64,000 nucleotides of DNA from Yersinia intermedia (GCF_900635455.1 NZ_LR134116.1:1984001-2048000), one strand, 5' to 3'. Shown: positions 9,622 to 19,802, counted from the first letter of the stretch. The notes: a model not told the origin generated them from the letters alone. Numbers and translations: made by a program.

Positions 9622-10011
9622 ATGCGCCGTGTTAAGGCGTTTTTATTACCGGTGATGGTGTTGGCGTGTATAGCGACATTGCTGGGGTGCAGCAGTCCGA
9701 AAGGGATTGCAGTAAATAAACAGCAAACCGTGGTAATGGATTCGTCGGTTCTGGCAGCAGGCATTTTGGCTTCTCAACCCGCAGTATCACTCTCTTCTGG
9801 CAACAATGTTGCACGTTCAGTTATCACGAATAGCCAGAATAAACCGATAAGAATCAATTACCGTTTTTATTGGTATGATGCGCAGGGCTTAGATGTGCCG
9901 CCACTGGAAGCGCCGCGCGTTATGGTCATTGCGCCAGGGGATGATGTTACTGTTCAATCAGTTAATAATAATTTTAATGCGCGCAGTGCACGCCTTCATT
10001 TATTTTTATAG
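9622..10011 (+). CDS. ycfL: YcfL family lipoprotein
   Basis: Predicted lipoprotein of unknown function, 129 residues. It has a Lys/Arg start, a hydrophobic stretch and the lipobox LLGC, so Cys23 would be lipidated. The QTVVMDSSVLAAGI segment is typical of YcfL. The mature part is beta-rich (YRFYWYDAQGLDV), which fits a DUF1425 domain. It lies between hinT and the penicillin-binding-protein activator lpoB. Confidence 0.9.
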   Translation: MRRVKAFLLPVMVLACIATLLGCSSPKGIAVNKQQTVVMDSSVLAAGILASQPAVSLSSGNNVARSVITNSQNKPIRINYRFYWYDAQGLDVPPLEAPRVMVIAPGDDVTVQSVNNNFNARSARLHLFL

Positions 10012-10049
10012 CCGATTGATTTTCACGATTGGATTATTGGAGTAGGGCA

Positions 10050-10628
10050 ATGAAAAGGTATTTATTTGTGGTTTTGGCAGCGTTAGTGCTGACCGGTTGT
10101 CCGTCCCGGACGCCTGTTGCGCCAACGACACCGCCAGTGACCATTGAACCGGTAACACCCCCAGTAATTGAGACACCTCCGCCGGTAGACACCGTGCCGC
10201 AGCCGCCGAAAGTGCAATCTATCGATTGGGCTATCAGTGTCGAGCCGTTGGTGGCGAAAATGGTGAATAACAACGAAGTGGCGAATGGCAGCATCCTGCT
10301 GTTGGATAGCGTTAAAAACAACACTAATGGTGCATTGCAAACGGCGAAAGCCACCGCAGCATTACATCAAGTGCTAGCGTCGAATAAAAAGTTTGTTTTG
10401 ATCTCGCCACAACAATTAGCCGTTGCCAAGCAAACGCTGGGGCTTTCGGAAGAAGATAGTCTGGGATCGCGCAGCAAAGCGATTGGTTTGGCCCGTTATG
10501 TCGGCGCTCAATATGTTTTGTACAGTGATGTGAGTGGTGATGTGAAATCGCCAACCATTGAAATGCAATTGATGCAGGCGCAATCAGGCGAAATCATTTG
10601 GTCAGGTAATGGCCCGGTTCAGCGCTGA
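10050..10628 (+). CDS. lpoB: penicillin-binding protein activator LpoB
   Basis: Outer-membrane lipoprotein that reaches through the peptidoglycan and activates PBP1B. It has 192 residues from the ATG at 10050, with a signal peptide and lipobox LTGC (Cys17). A Pro/Thr/Val-rich linker (about 20-55) is the disordered spacer typical of LpoB, followed by the globular domain. The chosen start follows GGAG; an upstream in-frame start at 10029 would put seven extra residues before the signal peptide. Its end overlaps thiK by 20 bp. Confidence 0.95.
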   Translation: MKRYLFVVLAALVLTGCPSRTPVAPTTPPVTIEPVTPPVIETPPPVDTVPQPPKVQSIDWAISVEPLVAKMVNNNEVANGSILLLDSVKNNTNGALQTAKATAALHQVLASNKKFVLISPQQLAVAKQTLGLSEEDSLGSRSKAIGLARYVGAQYVLYSDVSGDVKSPTIEMQLMQAQSGEIIWSGNGPVQR

Positions 10629-11475
10629 TCCCTCTCTGTATGCATTCATTGGCAGCATAAATCCGGCGATGAAAATCGCCGATTATCACTTTAGTCCGGT
10701 AGCGGGGCTAACCGGTGAAAGCTGGCGTATTACGGCACCCAATATTGATTGGTTGGCGCGCCAACAGTCGGTAGCCAAGCGTCAGTTGGGAGTGAACCGG
10801 CGGCGGGAGCGAAAGCTGTTACGACACGTGGCAAATCAGCATTTCTCACCGGCCATTATTGCCGCTGATCAGCACTGGTTAGTGGTCAATTGGCTTGAAG
10901 GTGACGTTGTCACGAATGAGCAATTTGTTGAATTATCAGATAATGGGCAGTTGCCACAACTATTGGCCCGTCTGCATCATCTGCCTGCCAGTGGCTACCG
11001 TCTGGATTTGCGCGGTCAGTTAGCTCGTTATGGGCTGCTGATTGACCCAACACGCCACTCACCGGCCTGGTTGCGCCTGCAGCATGACTTTCTGCGCCGC
11101 GCGCTACCACAGCCCGTTAAACTGGCGACTTTGCATATGGATGTCCATCCCGGCAATGTGTTAATGGCCCCAACCGGGCTGAAGCTGATTGATTGGGAAT
11201 ATGCTGCCGATGGCGATATCGCATTAGATATTGCGGCGCTGTTTCGCAGCAATCACTGGTCATTACCGCAGCAACATATCTTTTTACAGCACTACTGCGC
11301 GAGTGAGCAGGGATATCATGACATTAACCGCTTATCCCGCCAGATACTGCGCTGGTTACCGTGGATTGATTACCTGATGCTAATGTGGTTTGAGGTGCGC
11401 TGGCAGCAAACGGGTGATGAGGTATTTTTACAATGGGCGTCGCCACTGCGCCAGCGGTTTAATTTATCGTTTTAA
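10609..11475 (+). CDS. thiK: thiamine kinase
   Basis: Salvage kinase that phosphorylates thiamine to thiamine monophosphate. It has 288 residues with an aminoglycoside-phosphotransferase fold. The catalytic loop is LHMDVHPGNVL and the metal-binding Asp is in LKLIDWEYAADGDIALDIA. The ATG at 10609 overlaps lpoB by 20 bp; a later ATG at 10669 is possible. It is more diverged from E. coli ThiK than its neighbours are from their orthologues, but context and motifs agree. Confidence 0.88.
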   Translation: MARFSADPSLYAFIGSINPAMKIADYHFSPVAGLTGESWRITAPNIDWLARQQSVAKRQLGVNRRRERKLLRHVANQHFSPAIIAADQHWLVVNWLEGDVVTNEQFVELSDNGQLPQLLARLHHLPASGYRLDLRGQLARYGLLIDPTRHSPAWLRLQHDFLRRALPQPVKLATLHMDVHPGNVLMAPTGLKLIDWEYAADGDIALDIAALFRSNHWSLPQQHIFLQHYCASEQGYHDINRLSRQILRWLPWIDYLMLMWFEVRWQQTGDEVFLQWASPLRQRFNLSF

Positions 11476-11481
11476 TTTTAG

Positions 11482-11556
11482 CGTTACCCAAAGGCATTGG
11501 CGTTGCAGCCAGGCAAATCGAGTCCCTGTGGCACCCCGCCCGAAGGGTATTTTATT
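11482..11556. repeat. possible degenerate ERIC element
   Basis: The thiK-nagZ gap contains TACCC...GTTGCAG on one side and GAAGGGTAT on the other, similar to the two ERIC termini, with a short diverged core between them. It probably stays within the transcript that feeds nagZ. Weak call. Confidence 0.35.
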
Positions 11557-11574
11557 GAATGAAGTGAGGTTGTC

Positions 11575-12603
11575 GTGGGACCAGTAATGTTAGACGTCGC
11601 CAGCTATGAGCTGGATGCTGAAGAGCGTGAGATTTTGAAACACCCGCTGGTGGGCGGCCTGATTTTGTTCAGCCGTAATTTTCATGATGCAGAACAGTTG
11701 CGCGAGTTAGTTCGCCAAATCAGAGTGGCCTCTCGTGAGCGTCTGGTGGTGGCCGTTGATCAGGAAGGGGGCCGGGTGCAGCGTTTTCGTGATGGCTTTA
11801 CTCGCCTGCCTGCGGCCCAGTCGTTTGCCGCTATTAATGATGCTGCTACTGCGGCTAAGCTGGCGCAAGAGGCCGGTTGGCTGATGGCGGCGGAGATGAT
11901 AGCGATGGATATCGATATCAGTTTCGCGCCGGTACTGGATATTGGCCATGTTAGCGCGGCTATCGGTGAGCGCTCTTTCCACAGCGAGCCACAACAGGCT
12001 CTGGCGATGGCAGAATGCTTTATCCGAGGTATGCATAGTGCTGGGATGAAGACCACCGGTAAGCATTTCCCCGGCCATGGTGCGGTTACTGCAGACTCCC
12101 ATAAAGAAACGCCACATGATAATCGACCACTGGCAGAAATCCGTACTCATGATATGGTTATATTTCGCGAGTTGATCGAGCGGCGATTGTTGGATGCCAT
12201 CATGCCTGCTCACGTGATTTATACTGAAGCGGATGCGCGCCCAGCTAGCGGCTCGGCGTATTGGCTTCAGCAGATATTGCGCCAGGAGTTAGGCTTCGAC
12301 GGCATTATCTTCTCGGATGATTTATCGATGGAAGGTGCTGCGATCATGGGCAGTTACGCCGAGCGCGGGCAGGCTTCGCTGGATGCCGGTTGCGATATGA
12401 TTCTGGTGTGTAATAACCGTCAGGGTGCCATCAGCGTGTTAGATAACCTGTCTCCGGTCAAAGCGGATCAGGTTGCGCGCTTATATCATTCTGGGCAGTT
12501 TGAGCGCCGCTCGTTGATGGAGTCATCACGCTGGCAACAGGCGAACAAGGCATTAACCGCACTCAGCGAACGTTGGGATGCGCATAAGAGCCAATTGAAA
12601 TAA
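11575..12603 (+). CDS. nagZ: beta-N-acetylhexosaminidase
   Basis: Cytosolic glycoside hydrolase family 3 enzyme of cell-wall recycling; it removes GlcNAc from GlcNAc-anhydroMurNAc peptides. It has 342 residues. Family signatures are [13 protein letters not shown], the [14 protein letters not shown] loop that carries the catalytic His, and the nucleophile Asp in [12 protein letters not shown]. The start is GTG at 11575, giving the family N-terminus MGPVMLDV; GAGG lies upstream. NagK downstream handles the released GlcNAc. Confidence 0.97.
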   Translation: MGPVMLDVASYELDAEEREILKHPLVGGLILFSRNFHDAEQLRELVRQIRVASRERLVVAVDQEGGRVQRFRDGFTRLPAAQSFAAINDAATAAKLAQEAGWLMAAEMIAMDIDISFAPVLDIGHVSAAIGERSFHSEPQQALAMAECFIRGMHSAGMKTTGKHFPGHGAVTADSHKETPHDNRPLAEIRTHDMVIFRELIERRLLDAIMPAHVIYTEADARPASGSAYWLQQILRQELGFDGIIFSDDLSMEGAAIMGSYAERGQASLDAGCDMILVCNNRQGAISVLDNLSPVKADQVARLYHSGQFERRSLMESSRWQQANKALTALSERWDAHKSQLK

Positions 12604-12607
12604 GTTA

Positions 12608-12668
12608 TATACTTTAAATAATTCGAGTTGCAGCCAACGTACATGCGACTTGAAGTCTGACGAGTATA
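12608..12668. repeat. short ERIC derivative (61 bp)
   Basis: Both ERIC ends are present (TAAATAATTCGAGTTGCAG and CATGCGACTTGAAGTCTGAC) but the central part is missing, as in known internally deleted ERICs. It fills the gap between nagZ and ycfP. Confidence 0.8.
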
Positions 12669-12684
12669 AGTCGCGAGGATAAAT

Positions 12685-13227
12685 ATGATCGTCTATTTAC
12701 ATGGTTTTGATTCCAATAGCCCCGGCAATCACGAGAAAGTCCTGCAACTGCAATTTATCGATCCAGATGTGCGCTTTATCAGTTACAGCACCTTGCATCC
12801 TCGACACGATATGCAGCATTTACTGAAAGAGGTGGATAAAGCTATTCAGCAGGGCGGTGATGCCAACTCACTGATCTGTGGTGTTGGTTTAGGTGGGTTT
12901 TGGGCTGAACGCATTGGTTTCCTGTGCGGTATCCGCCAGGTTGCTTTCAACCCGAATCTGTATCCGCAGGACAATATGGGCGGTAAAATCGATCGCCCAG
13001 AAGAGTATGTTGATATCGCCAGCAAGTGTATTAATGACTTTCGCGAGAAAAATCGCGATCGTTGTCTGGTGGTATTGTCTCGCCATGATGAAATGCTTGA
13101 TAGCAAGCGTACTGCGAATGACTTACACCCTTATTATGAAATTGTGTGGGACGAGAAACAAAAGCACAAGTTTAAAGATCTTTCGCCACATCTTCAGCGC
13201 ATTAAAGCCTTTAAAACCCTTGGCTAG
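12685..13227 (+). CDS. ycfP: YcfP/UPF0227 alpha/beta-hydrolase-like protein
   Basis: 180-residue UPF0227 protein with an esterase-like fold; the physiological substrate is unknown. [14 protein letters not shown] at the N-terminus is the oxyanion-side loop. The nucleophile position is [17 protein letters not shown], where the usual GxSxG Ser is replaced by GVGLGG, so catalysis by the classic triad is doubtful. The start is ATG at 12685 after CGAGGAT. In E. coli it also sits next to nagZ and ndh. Confidence 0.92.
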   Translation: MIVYLHGFDSNSPGNHEKVLQLQFIDPDVRFISYSTLHPRHDMQHLLKEVDKAIQQGGDANSLICGVGLGGFWAERIGFLCGIRQVAFNPNLYPQDNMGGKIDRPEEYVDIASKCINDFREKNRDRCLVVLSRHDEMLDSKRTANDLHPYYEIVWDEKQKHKFKDLSPHLQRIKAFKTLG

Positions 13228-13478
13228 CGTAAAGCGATTGCTGAGCCTAAAATCGTCAACTTGTTAATGATTGGTTAATCATAAAGTCTGTAACGTTCTG
13301 CTAACCGGCTTGGATAAGGGAATCTAAATCCTTTCTCCAGGCCGTTTTGTTGATATAAAACGGCAAAATAAGCTTTTTCCTCACTGCAAATAGAAAATCG
13401 CCAAACTGTGACTAAACGCTAACTATTTGAATCCTATTCCAGAAAAATCCCCTATGCTGCCACTTTAATCAAAAAAAG
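13228..13478. other. ycfP-ndh intergenic region, upstream half
   Basis: This 250-bp non-coding stretch contains one clear inverted repeat, an 8-bp GCCGTTTT/AAAACGGC stem at 13341-13364 with an 8-nt spacer. It is not followed by T residues. No open reading frame with a plausible ribosome binding site is seen. Confidence 0.5.
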
Positions 13479-13492
13479 TTGATATATATCAA
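13479..13492. promoter_or_regulatory. FNR box upstream of ndh
   Basis: TTGATATATATCAA is a perfect 14-bp palindrome and matches the FNR consensus TTGAT-N4-ATCAA at every position. It lies 136 bp before the ndh start. FNR is known to repress ndh anaerobically in E. coli, so the same control is likely. Confidence 0.8.
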
Positions 13493-13627
13493 TTTTGGTA
13501 TGACCAAATAACCCTGCATGATATTCTGGCTACAGATTATTGATTTAGCATCAGCGAACCCTATGTTATCTAAGGATATTATTCCTTTACCCTTAGCTAA
13601 CAATTGGTTCACATTTAGGGGGTCATT

Positions 13628-14932
13628 TTGACAACGCCGAAGAAAAAAATCGTTATTATTGGTGGTGGTGCTGGCGGCCTTGAGCTGGCGACCAGCTTGG
13701 GTCATAAATTGGGTCGCAGCAAGAAAGCTGACATCGTTCTGGTTGATCGCAACCACAGCCATCTGTGGAAACCGCTGTTACACGAAGTTGCCACCGGTTC
13801 TCTGGATGATGGCGTCGATGCATTGAGCTATTTGGCTCATGCTCGTAACCACCACTTTAATTTCCAGTTAGGTTCCTTAACTGACATTAACCGTGAAACC
13901 AAAACCCTCAGTTTGGCTGAGATTTGCGATGAACACGGTGATGTACTGGTGACGCAACGTGAATTGACCTATGACATTCTGGTCATGGCATTAGGCAGTA
14001 CCTCTAACGATTTTGGCACGCCGGGCGTAAAAGAGAACTGCATCTTCCTTGATAATCCGCATCAGGCGCACCGTTTCCATAATGAAATGCTGAACCTGTT
14101 CCTGAAATATTCAGCGCAGCCGGGTGAAAAAGGGAAAGTTAACATTGCGATCGTTGGTGGTGGTGCTACCGGTGTGGAACTTTCTGCGGAACTGCACAAT
14201 GCGGTGAAACAACTGCATAGTTACGGTTTTGAGGGCTTAGACAATCAAGCACTGAATGTGACGCTGGTGGAAGCTGGCGAGCGGATTCTACCCGCATTAC
14301 CTCCGCGTATCTCAGCCGCCGCGCATCAGGAGCTGATTAAACTCGGCGTACGTGTGCTGACCAAAACCATGGTGACCAGCGCGGATAAGAAAGGGTTGAA
14401 TACCAAAGAGGGTGAGTTCATTAACGCTGACCTGATGGTATGGGCGGCAGGTATCAAAGCACCGGACTTTATGAAAGATATCGCTGGGCTGGAAACCAAC
14501 CGTATCAATCAGTTGGTGGTGGAACCAACACTGCAAACGACGCGTGATCCGAATATCTTTGCTATCGGTGATTGTGCTTCTTGCCCGCAGCCAAGCGGCG
14601 GTTTTGTCCCTCCGCGCGCGCAGTCGGCGCACCAGATGGCTAGCCGTTGCTACAGCAACATTCTGGCGTTGCTTAATGAGCAGCCGCTGAAGCCGTACAT
14701 CTATAAAGACCACGGTTCACTGGTTTCACTGTCGAAGTTCAGTACAGTTGGTAGCCTGATGGGTAATCTGATGCGTGGTTCAATGATGGTCGAAGGGCGT
14801 GTTGCCCGTGTGGTGTATATCTCGTTGTATCGTATGCACCAAGTGGCATTACACGGTTATACCAAGACGGGCCTGATGATGCTGGTGGGTGGAATTAATC
14901 GGGTTATTCGCCCGCGCCTGAAATTGCACTAA
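13628..14932 (+). CDS. ndh: type II NADH dehydrogenase
   Basis: Single-subunit, non-proton-pumping NADH:quinone oxidoreductase bound to the inner membrane. It has 434 residues. The FAD-binding [10 protein letters not shown] is at residues 11-20, a second Rossmann motif [14 protein letters not shown] binds NADH, and AIGDCASC marks the FAD ribityl site. The start is TTG at 13628, giving [15 protein letters not shown]. coli ndh also uses TTG. AGGGGG lies about 8 bp upstream. The FNR box suggests expression in air. Confidence 0.98.
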   Translation: MTTPKKKIVIIGGGAGGLELATSLGHKLGRSKKADIVLVDRNHSHLWKPLLHEVATGSLDDGVDALSYLAHARNHHFNFQLGSLTDINRETKTLSLAEICDEHGDVLVTQRELTYDILVMALGSTSNDFGTPGVKENCIFLDNPHQAHRFHNEMLNLFLKYSAQPGEKGKVNIAIVGGGATGVELSAELHNAVKQLHSYGFEGLDNQALNVTLVEAGERILPALPPRISAAAHQELIKLGVRVLTKTMVTSADKKGLNTKEGEFINADLMVWAAGIKAPDFMKDIAGLETNRINQLVVEPTLQTTRDPNIFAIGDCASCPQPSGGFVPPRAQSAHQMASRCYSNILALLNEQPLKPYIYKDHGSLVSLSKFSTVGSLMGNLMRGSMMVEGRVARVVYISLYRMHQVALHGYTKTGLMMLVGGINRVIRPRLKLH

Positions 14933-14950
14933 TCGCCTTGGTACTTAAAC

Positions 14951-14985
14951 AAACCGCTGCCGCTAATGAAGGGTAGCGGTTTTTA
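14951..14985 (+). terminator. intrinsic terminator after ndh
   Basis: The arms AAACCGCT (14951-14958) and AGCGGTTT (14975-14982) pair across a 16-nt loop and run into T residues, 18 bp after the ndh stop. Confidence 0.75.
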
Positions 14986-14989
14986 TTTG

Positions 14990-15314
14990 CCAGACCTTAG
15001 CGCACTTAAATTTAAACGTATTCGCATGTAATGTTAAATTTGCAGCATAAAATTTCGCAGTCGCAAATTCCCGCAGTCGGATTCCTCCTAAACATATCCA
15101 TTCACACCTGTTATATGGATGTTTAGTCCATTTGTCTTATTGCTAGCTCAAACGACTTTGTGCAGACTCCATGGTGTTTACAGACGGCGAGTCACGCACG
15201 CCGTATTCCGCTAATCAGAGACAGCCTTTGGTGCCGGAAACTGTCAGATTTTCTGTTTTTACGCTGGAATTCTGAGGCAGAAGATGCGTGGTAACACTTT
15301 CAGGAGGATTTCCT
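14990..15314. other. ndh-ycfJ intergenic region
   Basis: About 325 bp without a supportable gene. The first half is AT-rich and contains ATCCAT/ATGGAT inverted repeats near 15096-15121. The ycfJ ribosome binding site CAGGAGG ends the region at about 15301-15307. A short minus-strand frame here is a shadow. Confidence 0.5.
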
Positions 15315-15854
15315 GTGAACAAATCAATGTTAGCAGGCGTGGGTATCGGTATTGCGGCCGCTCTGGGAATTGCCGCAGTTGCGAGTATGAATGTTTTCTC
15401 TGGCGCACCGCAATATGCACAAGTTATTGCGGCGACACCGATTAAAGAAACGGTCAAAACGCCTCGGCAGGAATGTCGTAATGTCACTGTTACGCACCGT
15501 AAACCCGTACAAGACGAGAATCAGATTGCTGGCTCAGTGTTGGGTGCGGTTGCTGGTGGGGTTCTGGGACATCAGGTAGGGGGCGGGCGAGGGAAGGATA
15601 TCGCTACTGTTGCCGGTGCGTTGGCTGGCGGATATGCCGGTAACCGCGTGCAAAGTAATATGCAGGAAGGTGATACCTATACCACCACTCAACAGCGTTG
15701 CCAGACTGTCTATGACAAGTCACAGAAAATGCTGGGATATGACGTAACCTACAAAATTGGTGATCAGCAAGGAAAAATTCGTATGGATCGTGATCCAGGT
15801 ACGCAGATCCCGATCGATAAAAATGGTCAACTGATACTGAACGACCGAGCATAA
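15315..15854 (+). CDS. ycfJ: YcfJ family glycine-zipper protein
   Basis: 179-residue envelope protein of unknown function. It has an N-terminal membrane or signal segment (residues about 5-28) and a glycine-zipper stretch GSVLGAVAGGVLGHQVGGGRGKD with GALAGGYAGNRVQ, the DUF/Rick_17kDa-type pattern. A conserved C-terminal part (MLGYDVTYKIGDQQGKIRMD) is nearly identical to E. coli. The GTG start at 15315 fits the AGGAGG 8 bp upstream and the family N-terminus MNKSMLAG; an earlier in-frame GTG at 15288 would lack such a site. Confidence 0.93.
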   Translation: MNKSMLAGVGIGIAAALGIAAVASMNVFSGAPQYAQVIAATPIKETVKTPRQECRNVTVTHRKPVQDENQIAGSVLGAVAGGVLGHQVGGGRGKDIATVAGALAGGYAGNRVQSNMQEGDTYTTTQQRCQTVYDKSQKMLGYDVTYKIGDQQGKIRMDRDPGTQIPIDKNGQLILNDRA

Positions 15855-15959
15855 TACAAAATCTGTTGTCCAAGACCTGGTACCAAGAACCCGCGATTTA
15901 GTGCTAATTCTGATCGTTTAAACCGAACATGTTTTTGCCGCAAACCGGCAGAAAATTTA

Positions 15960-16020
15960 AGCGAGTGGCATTAGCATTAACGCGGGTCTCTCATTGCTGA
16001 AAAACCCACGTTAACTCGCT
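15960..16020. other. hairpin between convergent ycfJ and mfd
   Basis: TTAACGCGGGT (15977-15987) pairs with ACCCACGTTAA (16004-16014), 11 bp with one wobble, and an outer pair AGCGAGT/ACTCGCT encloses it. A second copy of the ACCCGCG arm occurs at about 15889. No T-run follows on either strand, so its role in stopping the two convergent genes is only a guess. Confidence 0.5.
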
Positions 16021-16022
16021 GA

Positions 16023-19000
16023 TTAGCCTACCCGATGCTGCGCAAAGGCGGCCAACAGCTCACTGATAAATTTCAACCGTTGCGAGCGGTCAGTTAAATC
16101 CTGCATAAACTTCAGCTTGGTTGGCCCTTCCAGGCGGTATATCTGCGGCTGGCGCTGTAGTAGCCCAATCAGATAGACAGGATCGACTTTGTTCTTATCG
16201 CTAAACTCAATAAAACCACCGCGCTCATTGCCTTCAATTCGCTTGATACCCAATTTCTGTGCCTGCTGGCGTAACTCTGCTGTATTTAACAGGTAGCGCG
16301 CCGGATCGGGCAACTTGCCAAAACGATCGATTAACTCCACTTTTAACTCATCAAGTTCCGTCTCATTACGGGCACTGGCGATACGCTTATAGAATGAAAG
16401 CCGAACATTGACATCTGGAATGAAATCTTCCGGCAACAGCACTGGCATACGCAATTCAATTTCAGTTTGGTTGCTGGTCAAATCTTCCAGTGATGGCTCT
16501 CTGCCTTCTTTCAGGGCATCAACCGCGCTTTCCAGCAGCTCCATATAGAGCGAGAAGCCAATGGTGGTCATCTGGCCGCTTTGGTCTTCACCTAACAGTT
16601 CACCCGCGCCGCGAATTTCCAGATCATGGGTTGCCAGCGCAAAGCCAGCACCGAGATCTTCCAGTGAGGCAATCGCTTCCAGCCGCTTTTTAGCATCTGT
16701 GGTCATCGCTTTTGGATTTGGCGTCAGCAGGTAAGCATAAGCTTGATGATGTGAACGCCCAACCCGACCGCGCAATTGGTGTAACTGTGCCAGGCCAAAG
16801 TGATCCGCGCGCTCAATGATAATGGTATTGGCGCTAGGAATATCAATACCTGTTTCGATAATGGTGGTACAGACCAAAACGTTGAAGCGCTGATGATGGA
16901 AATCATTCATCACCCGCTCCAGATCCCGTTCACGCATCTGGCCGTGACCGATAGCAATGCGCGCCTCAGGAACCAGCTCTGCCAGACGTTGTGTGGCTTT
17001 CTCAATGTTTTCCACGTCGTTATACAGGTAATAAACCTGCCCACCGCGCAGAATCTCACGCAGAATGGCTTCACGAATGACCAGGCTATCGTACTCCCGC
17101 ACAAAGGTTTTCACCGCCAGGCGACGCGCCGGTGGGGTAGCAATAATCGACAAGTCGCGCATGCCGCTCATCGCCATATTCAACGTGCGTGGGATCGGCG
17201 TGGCTGTCAGGGTCAGAATATCCACATCGGCACGCATCGCTTTGATCCGCTCCTTATGACGAACACCGAAGCGATGTTCCTCATCGACAATCAGCAGGCC
17301 GAGATCTTGCCAGCGCAGGTCACTTTGCAGCAACTTATGGGTGCCGATAATGATATCGACTTTACCTTCAGCGGCTTGCTCCAGAATCACTTGCTGCTCT
17401 TTGGCACTGCGGAAGCGGGACATCATTTCTATCCTTACCGGCCAGGTGGCAAAGCGATCCCGGAAGTTATCGAAATGCTGTTGGGCAAGTAGCGTGGTGG
17501 GAACCAATACGGCTACTTGCTTATTATTGGCAACCGCAAGGAATGCCGCACGCATTGCCACTTCGGTTTTACCGAAGCCAACATCACCACATACCAGGCG
17601 ATCCATCGCCAGCGGCCGACACATATCGCTGAGAACCGCGTTAATAGCCTGTTCCTGATCTGGCGTGGTTTCAAACGGGAAGCTTTGGCAGAATAACTGG
17701 TATTGCTCGCGGTCATGTTTGAATTTAAAGCCAGACTTGGCGGCGCGCTGGGCATAGATATCCAGCAGTTCAGCGGCCACATCTCGCACTTTCTCGGCTG
17801 CTTTTTGTCGCGCCCGACCCCAGGCTTCTCCGCCCAGTTTATGCAGTGGCGCATTTTCATCAGCACCGCCGGAATAACGGCTGATCAGATGCAAAGATGA
17901 GACTGGCACATACAACTTATCTTCACCGGCGTAGGTCAGTATCAGGTATTCAGCTTTGATGCCGCCAGCTTCGAGTGTGGTTAACCCCAGATAGCGGCCC
18001 ACACCATGCTCCAGATGAACGACTGGCTGACCGGGGCGCAGCTCGGCCAGATTGCGAATGAGGGTATCGGTATTGATGGTGCGCCGATTATCCTGCCGAC
18101 GGCGGCTGACGCGCTCGCCAAGTAAGTCACTTTCACAAATCAGCGCTAACTGTTTATCGGTATCGAGGAAGCCGCGTTCGCTGGCACCGATCATCAGATA
18201 ATGGCCGGGAGCCGCCACTTGTGATAACGCTGTTATCAGGCTCGGGCTGATTTTTATCCGTGCCAGCAGGTCTTGCAGCGTTTCTCGCCGGCCTTCGCTT
18301 TCGACTGAAAACACGATGCTACCACTGAATGTTTCGATAAAGCGGCGCAGGTTATCCAATGGCACTTTTTGCTGTGCTTGCACGGACACATCAGGCAGTG
18401 GCTGATAGTGCAAATTGGTATTAGCGGCTTTAGTGGGCAGTGCATCCGTCTTGAACTGGAGCCGAGGCCATTTTTTCAGTTCATTGAACAGCGAATCAAC
18501 CCGTAACCAGAGCGTATCGGGTGCCAGCAATGGGCGCATTGGGTCAACACGGCGGCTTTCAAAGCGCTGGTTCACATCTAACCAGAAACGCTCGGCGGAA
18601 CCCTCCAGGTCACCGGTATTCACCAATAAGGTATTTCCAGGTAAATAGCTGAACAGTGAGGGCAACGGCTGGCTAAAGAACAACGGTTGCCAATATTCGA
18701 TACCGGCAGGCCAGATGCCTTTACTGACTTGCTGATAGATGTGTTCAGCGTCGCGGCGAACTTCAAATTGTTCACGCCATTGGCTGCGGAATAACTCGAT
18801 TGCGGTTTTGTCTATCGGAAATTCATGGGCTGGCAGGAGGTTTATCTGCTCAACTTCGGACAGCGTGCGCTGCGAATCAACATCAAACACACGCAGACTG
18901 TCAATGTCATCATCAAAGAAATCAATTCGATACGGCTCTTCGCTACCCATAGGATACAAATCGAGCAATGCACCACGGGTTGCAAACTCACCATGTTCCA

Positions 19001-19469
19001 TTACCTGATCAACACTGCGGTATCCTGCTTGCTCAAGTTGCGCCCGCAGCTTATCGCGCGATAGATGCTGGCCTTTTTTCATCACCAGCGCATGGCCGTG
19101 CAGGAATTCATGTGGGCATACGCGCTGCATCAGGGTATTAATCGGGAGAATAATAACACCGCGCTCCATCGCGGGCAGATGATACAAACATGAAAGGCGC
19201 GCTGAAATAATATCCTGATGCGGTGAGAAACTGTCGTAAGGCAGCGTTTCCCAATCGGATAGCGTACTTACCGGGCGGAGTGAGAATTGTTGCACCTCAT
19301 CACGCAGGCGCAGCGCCGTTTGCATGTCAGGGGTAATTAACATTACCGGGCCATCATGGCGCTCAATGATTTCTGCACATTCCACCGCGCAGGCTGAGCC
19401 GGTCAACTGGCCTAACTGACGGGTATCACCAGGCCGCTGCGGCAATGAATAACGATATTGTTGGGACAT
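16023..19469 (-). CDS. mfd: transcription-repair coupling factor
   Basis: Large DNA translocase that removes RNA polymerase stalled at lesions and recruits UvrA. It has 1148 residues, the same length as E. coli Mfd. Order: UvrB-like N-terminal region (about 1-340), RNA-polymerase-interacting domain (LEHGVGRYLGL region, about 480-545), helicase core with Walker A GDVGFGKTEVA and DEEH box IVDEEHRFG, motif VI QLRGRVGRS, and C-terminal autoinhibitory domain D7. The ATG at 19469 is followed by SQQYRYSLPQ. The 230-residue antisense frame inside it is a shadow. Confidence 0.99.
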   Translation of the reverse strand: MSQQYRYSLPQRPGDTRQLGQLTGSACAVECAEIIERHDGPVMLITPDMQTALRLRDEVQQFSLRPVSTLSDWETLPYDSFSPHQDIISARLSCLYHLPAMERGVIILPINTLMQRVCPHEFLHGHALVMKKGQHLSRDKLRAQLEQAGYRSVDQVMEHGEFATRGALLDLYPMGSEEPYRIDFFDDDIDSLRVFDVDSQRTLSEVEQINLLPAHEFPIDKTAIELFRSQWREQFEVRRDAEHIYQQVSKGIWPAGIEYWQPLFFSQPLPSLFSYLPGNTLLVNTGDLEGSAERFWLDVNQRFESRRVDPMRPLLAPDTLWLRVDSLFNELKKWPRLQFKTDALPTKAANTNLHYQPLPDVSVQAQQKVPLDNLRRFIETFSGSIVFSVESEGRRETLQDLLARIKISPSLITALSQVAAPGHYLMIGASERGFLDTDKQLALICESDLLGERVSRRRQDNRRTINTDTLIRNLAELRPGQPVVHLEHGVGRYLGLTTLEAGGIKAEYLILTYAGEDKLYVPVSSLHLISRYSGGADENAPLHKLGGEAWGRARQKAAEKVRDVAAELLDIYAQRAAKSGFKFKHDREQYQLFCQSFPFETTPDQEQAINAVLSDMCRPLAMDRLVCGDVGFGKTEVAMRAAFLAVANNKQVAVLVPTTLLAQQHFDNFRDRFATWPVRIEMMSRFRSAKEQQVILEQAAEGKVDIIIGTHKLLQSDLRWQDLGLLIVDEEHRFGVRHKERIKAMRADVDILTLTATPIPRTLNMAMSGMRDLSIIATPPARRLAVKTFVREYDSLVIREAILREILRGGQVYYLYNDVENIEKATQRLAELVPEARIAIGHGQMRERDLERVMNDFHHQRFNVLVCTTIIETGIDIPSANTIIIERADHFGLAQLHQLRGRVGRSHHQAYAYLLTPNPKAMTTDAKKRLEAIASLEDLGAGFALATHDLEIRGAGELLGEDQSGQMTTIGFSLYMELLESAVDALKEGREPSLEDLTSNQTEIELRMPVLLPEDFIPDVNVRLSFYKRIASARNETELDELKVELIDRFGKLPDPARYLLNTAELRQQAQKLGIKRIEGNERGGFIEFSDKNKVDPVYLIGLLQRQPQIYRLEGPTKLKFMQDLTDRSQRLKFISELLAAFAQHRVG

Positions 19470-19527
19470 AAGCAGTTAAACAGTCTCTTAGTTTGTATCC
19501 CCGTCACCCGTTAAGAGGCAGGGGGGG

Positions 19528-19664
19528 TGGCTGCCCTTGCTCATCTCAGCTACTTAGTTATCTAAGCGACTGAGGTTCACCCTCTGGGCTAGCATAAATG
19601 CTGTTCAAATCGGTACCCTACCGATTTGTGACTCGGTTGCCGCCTACCGGCATCATAAAATAAT
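19528..19664. repeat. ERIC element with hairpin insert (copy A)
   Basis: Reverse-orientation ERIC core (GGCTGCC..., TTGCCGCCT) is interrupted by about 50 bp (GGGCTAGCATAAATGCTGT plus hairpin). The insert hairpin at 19606-19628 is CAAATCGGT-5 nt-ACCGATTTG. Nearly the same insert occurs in copy D at 41351. It lies between the divergent mfd and lolC genes. Confidence 0.75.
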
Positions 19665-19802
19665 TGGGGCCTGGTTAACCCATGTGCCGTTCAGCATCAC
19701 AGTATCCGCACGGCAGACGACAAATTATCTCGGCGGCTATCCTAGCACGTGAGGGGGCATAGCCACAGACTGGGCGCTCTGATTTGGAATAAAAGCCAGA
19801 GA

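Noticed and set aside
13341..13364. GCCGTTTT/AAAACGGC hairpin as a ycfP terminator
   Set aside because: It lies 113 bp after the stop and no T-run follows on the plus strand, so termination is not supported.
16800..17492. 230-codon plus-strand frame inside mfd
   Set aside because: It is fully antisense to the helicase core of mfd, has no recognisable domain and reflects codon bias of the real gene.
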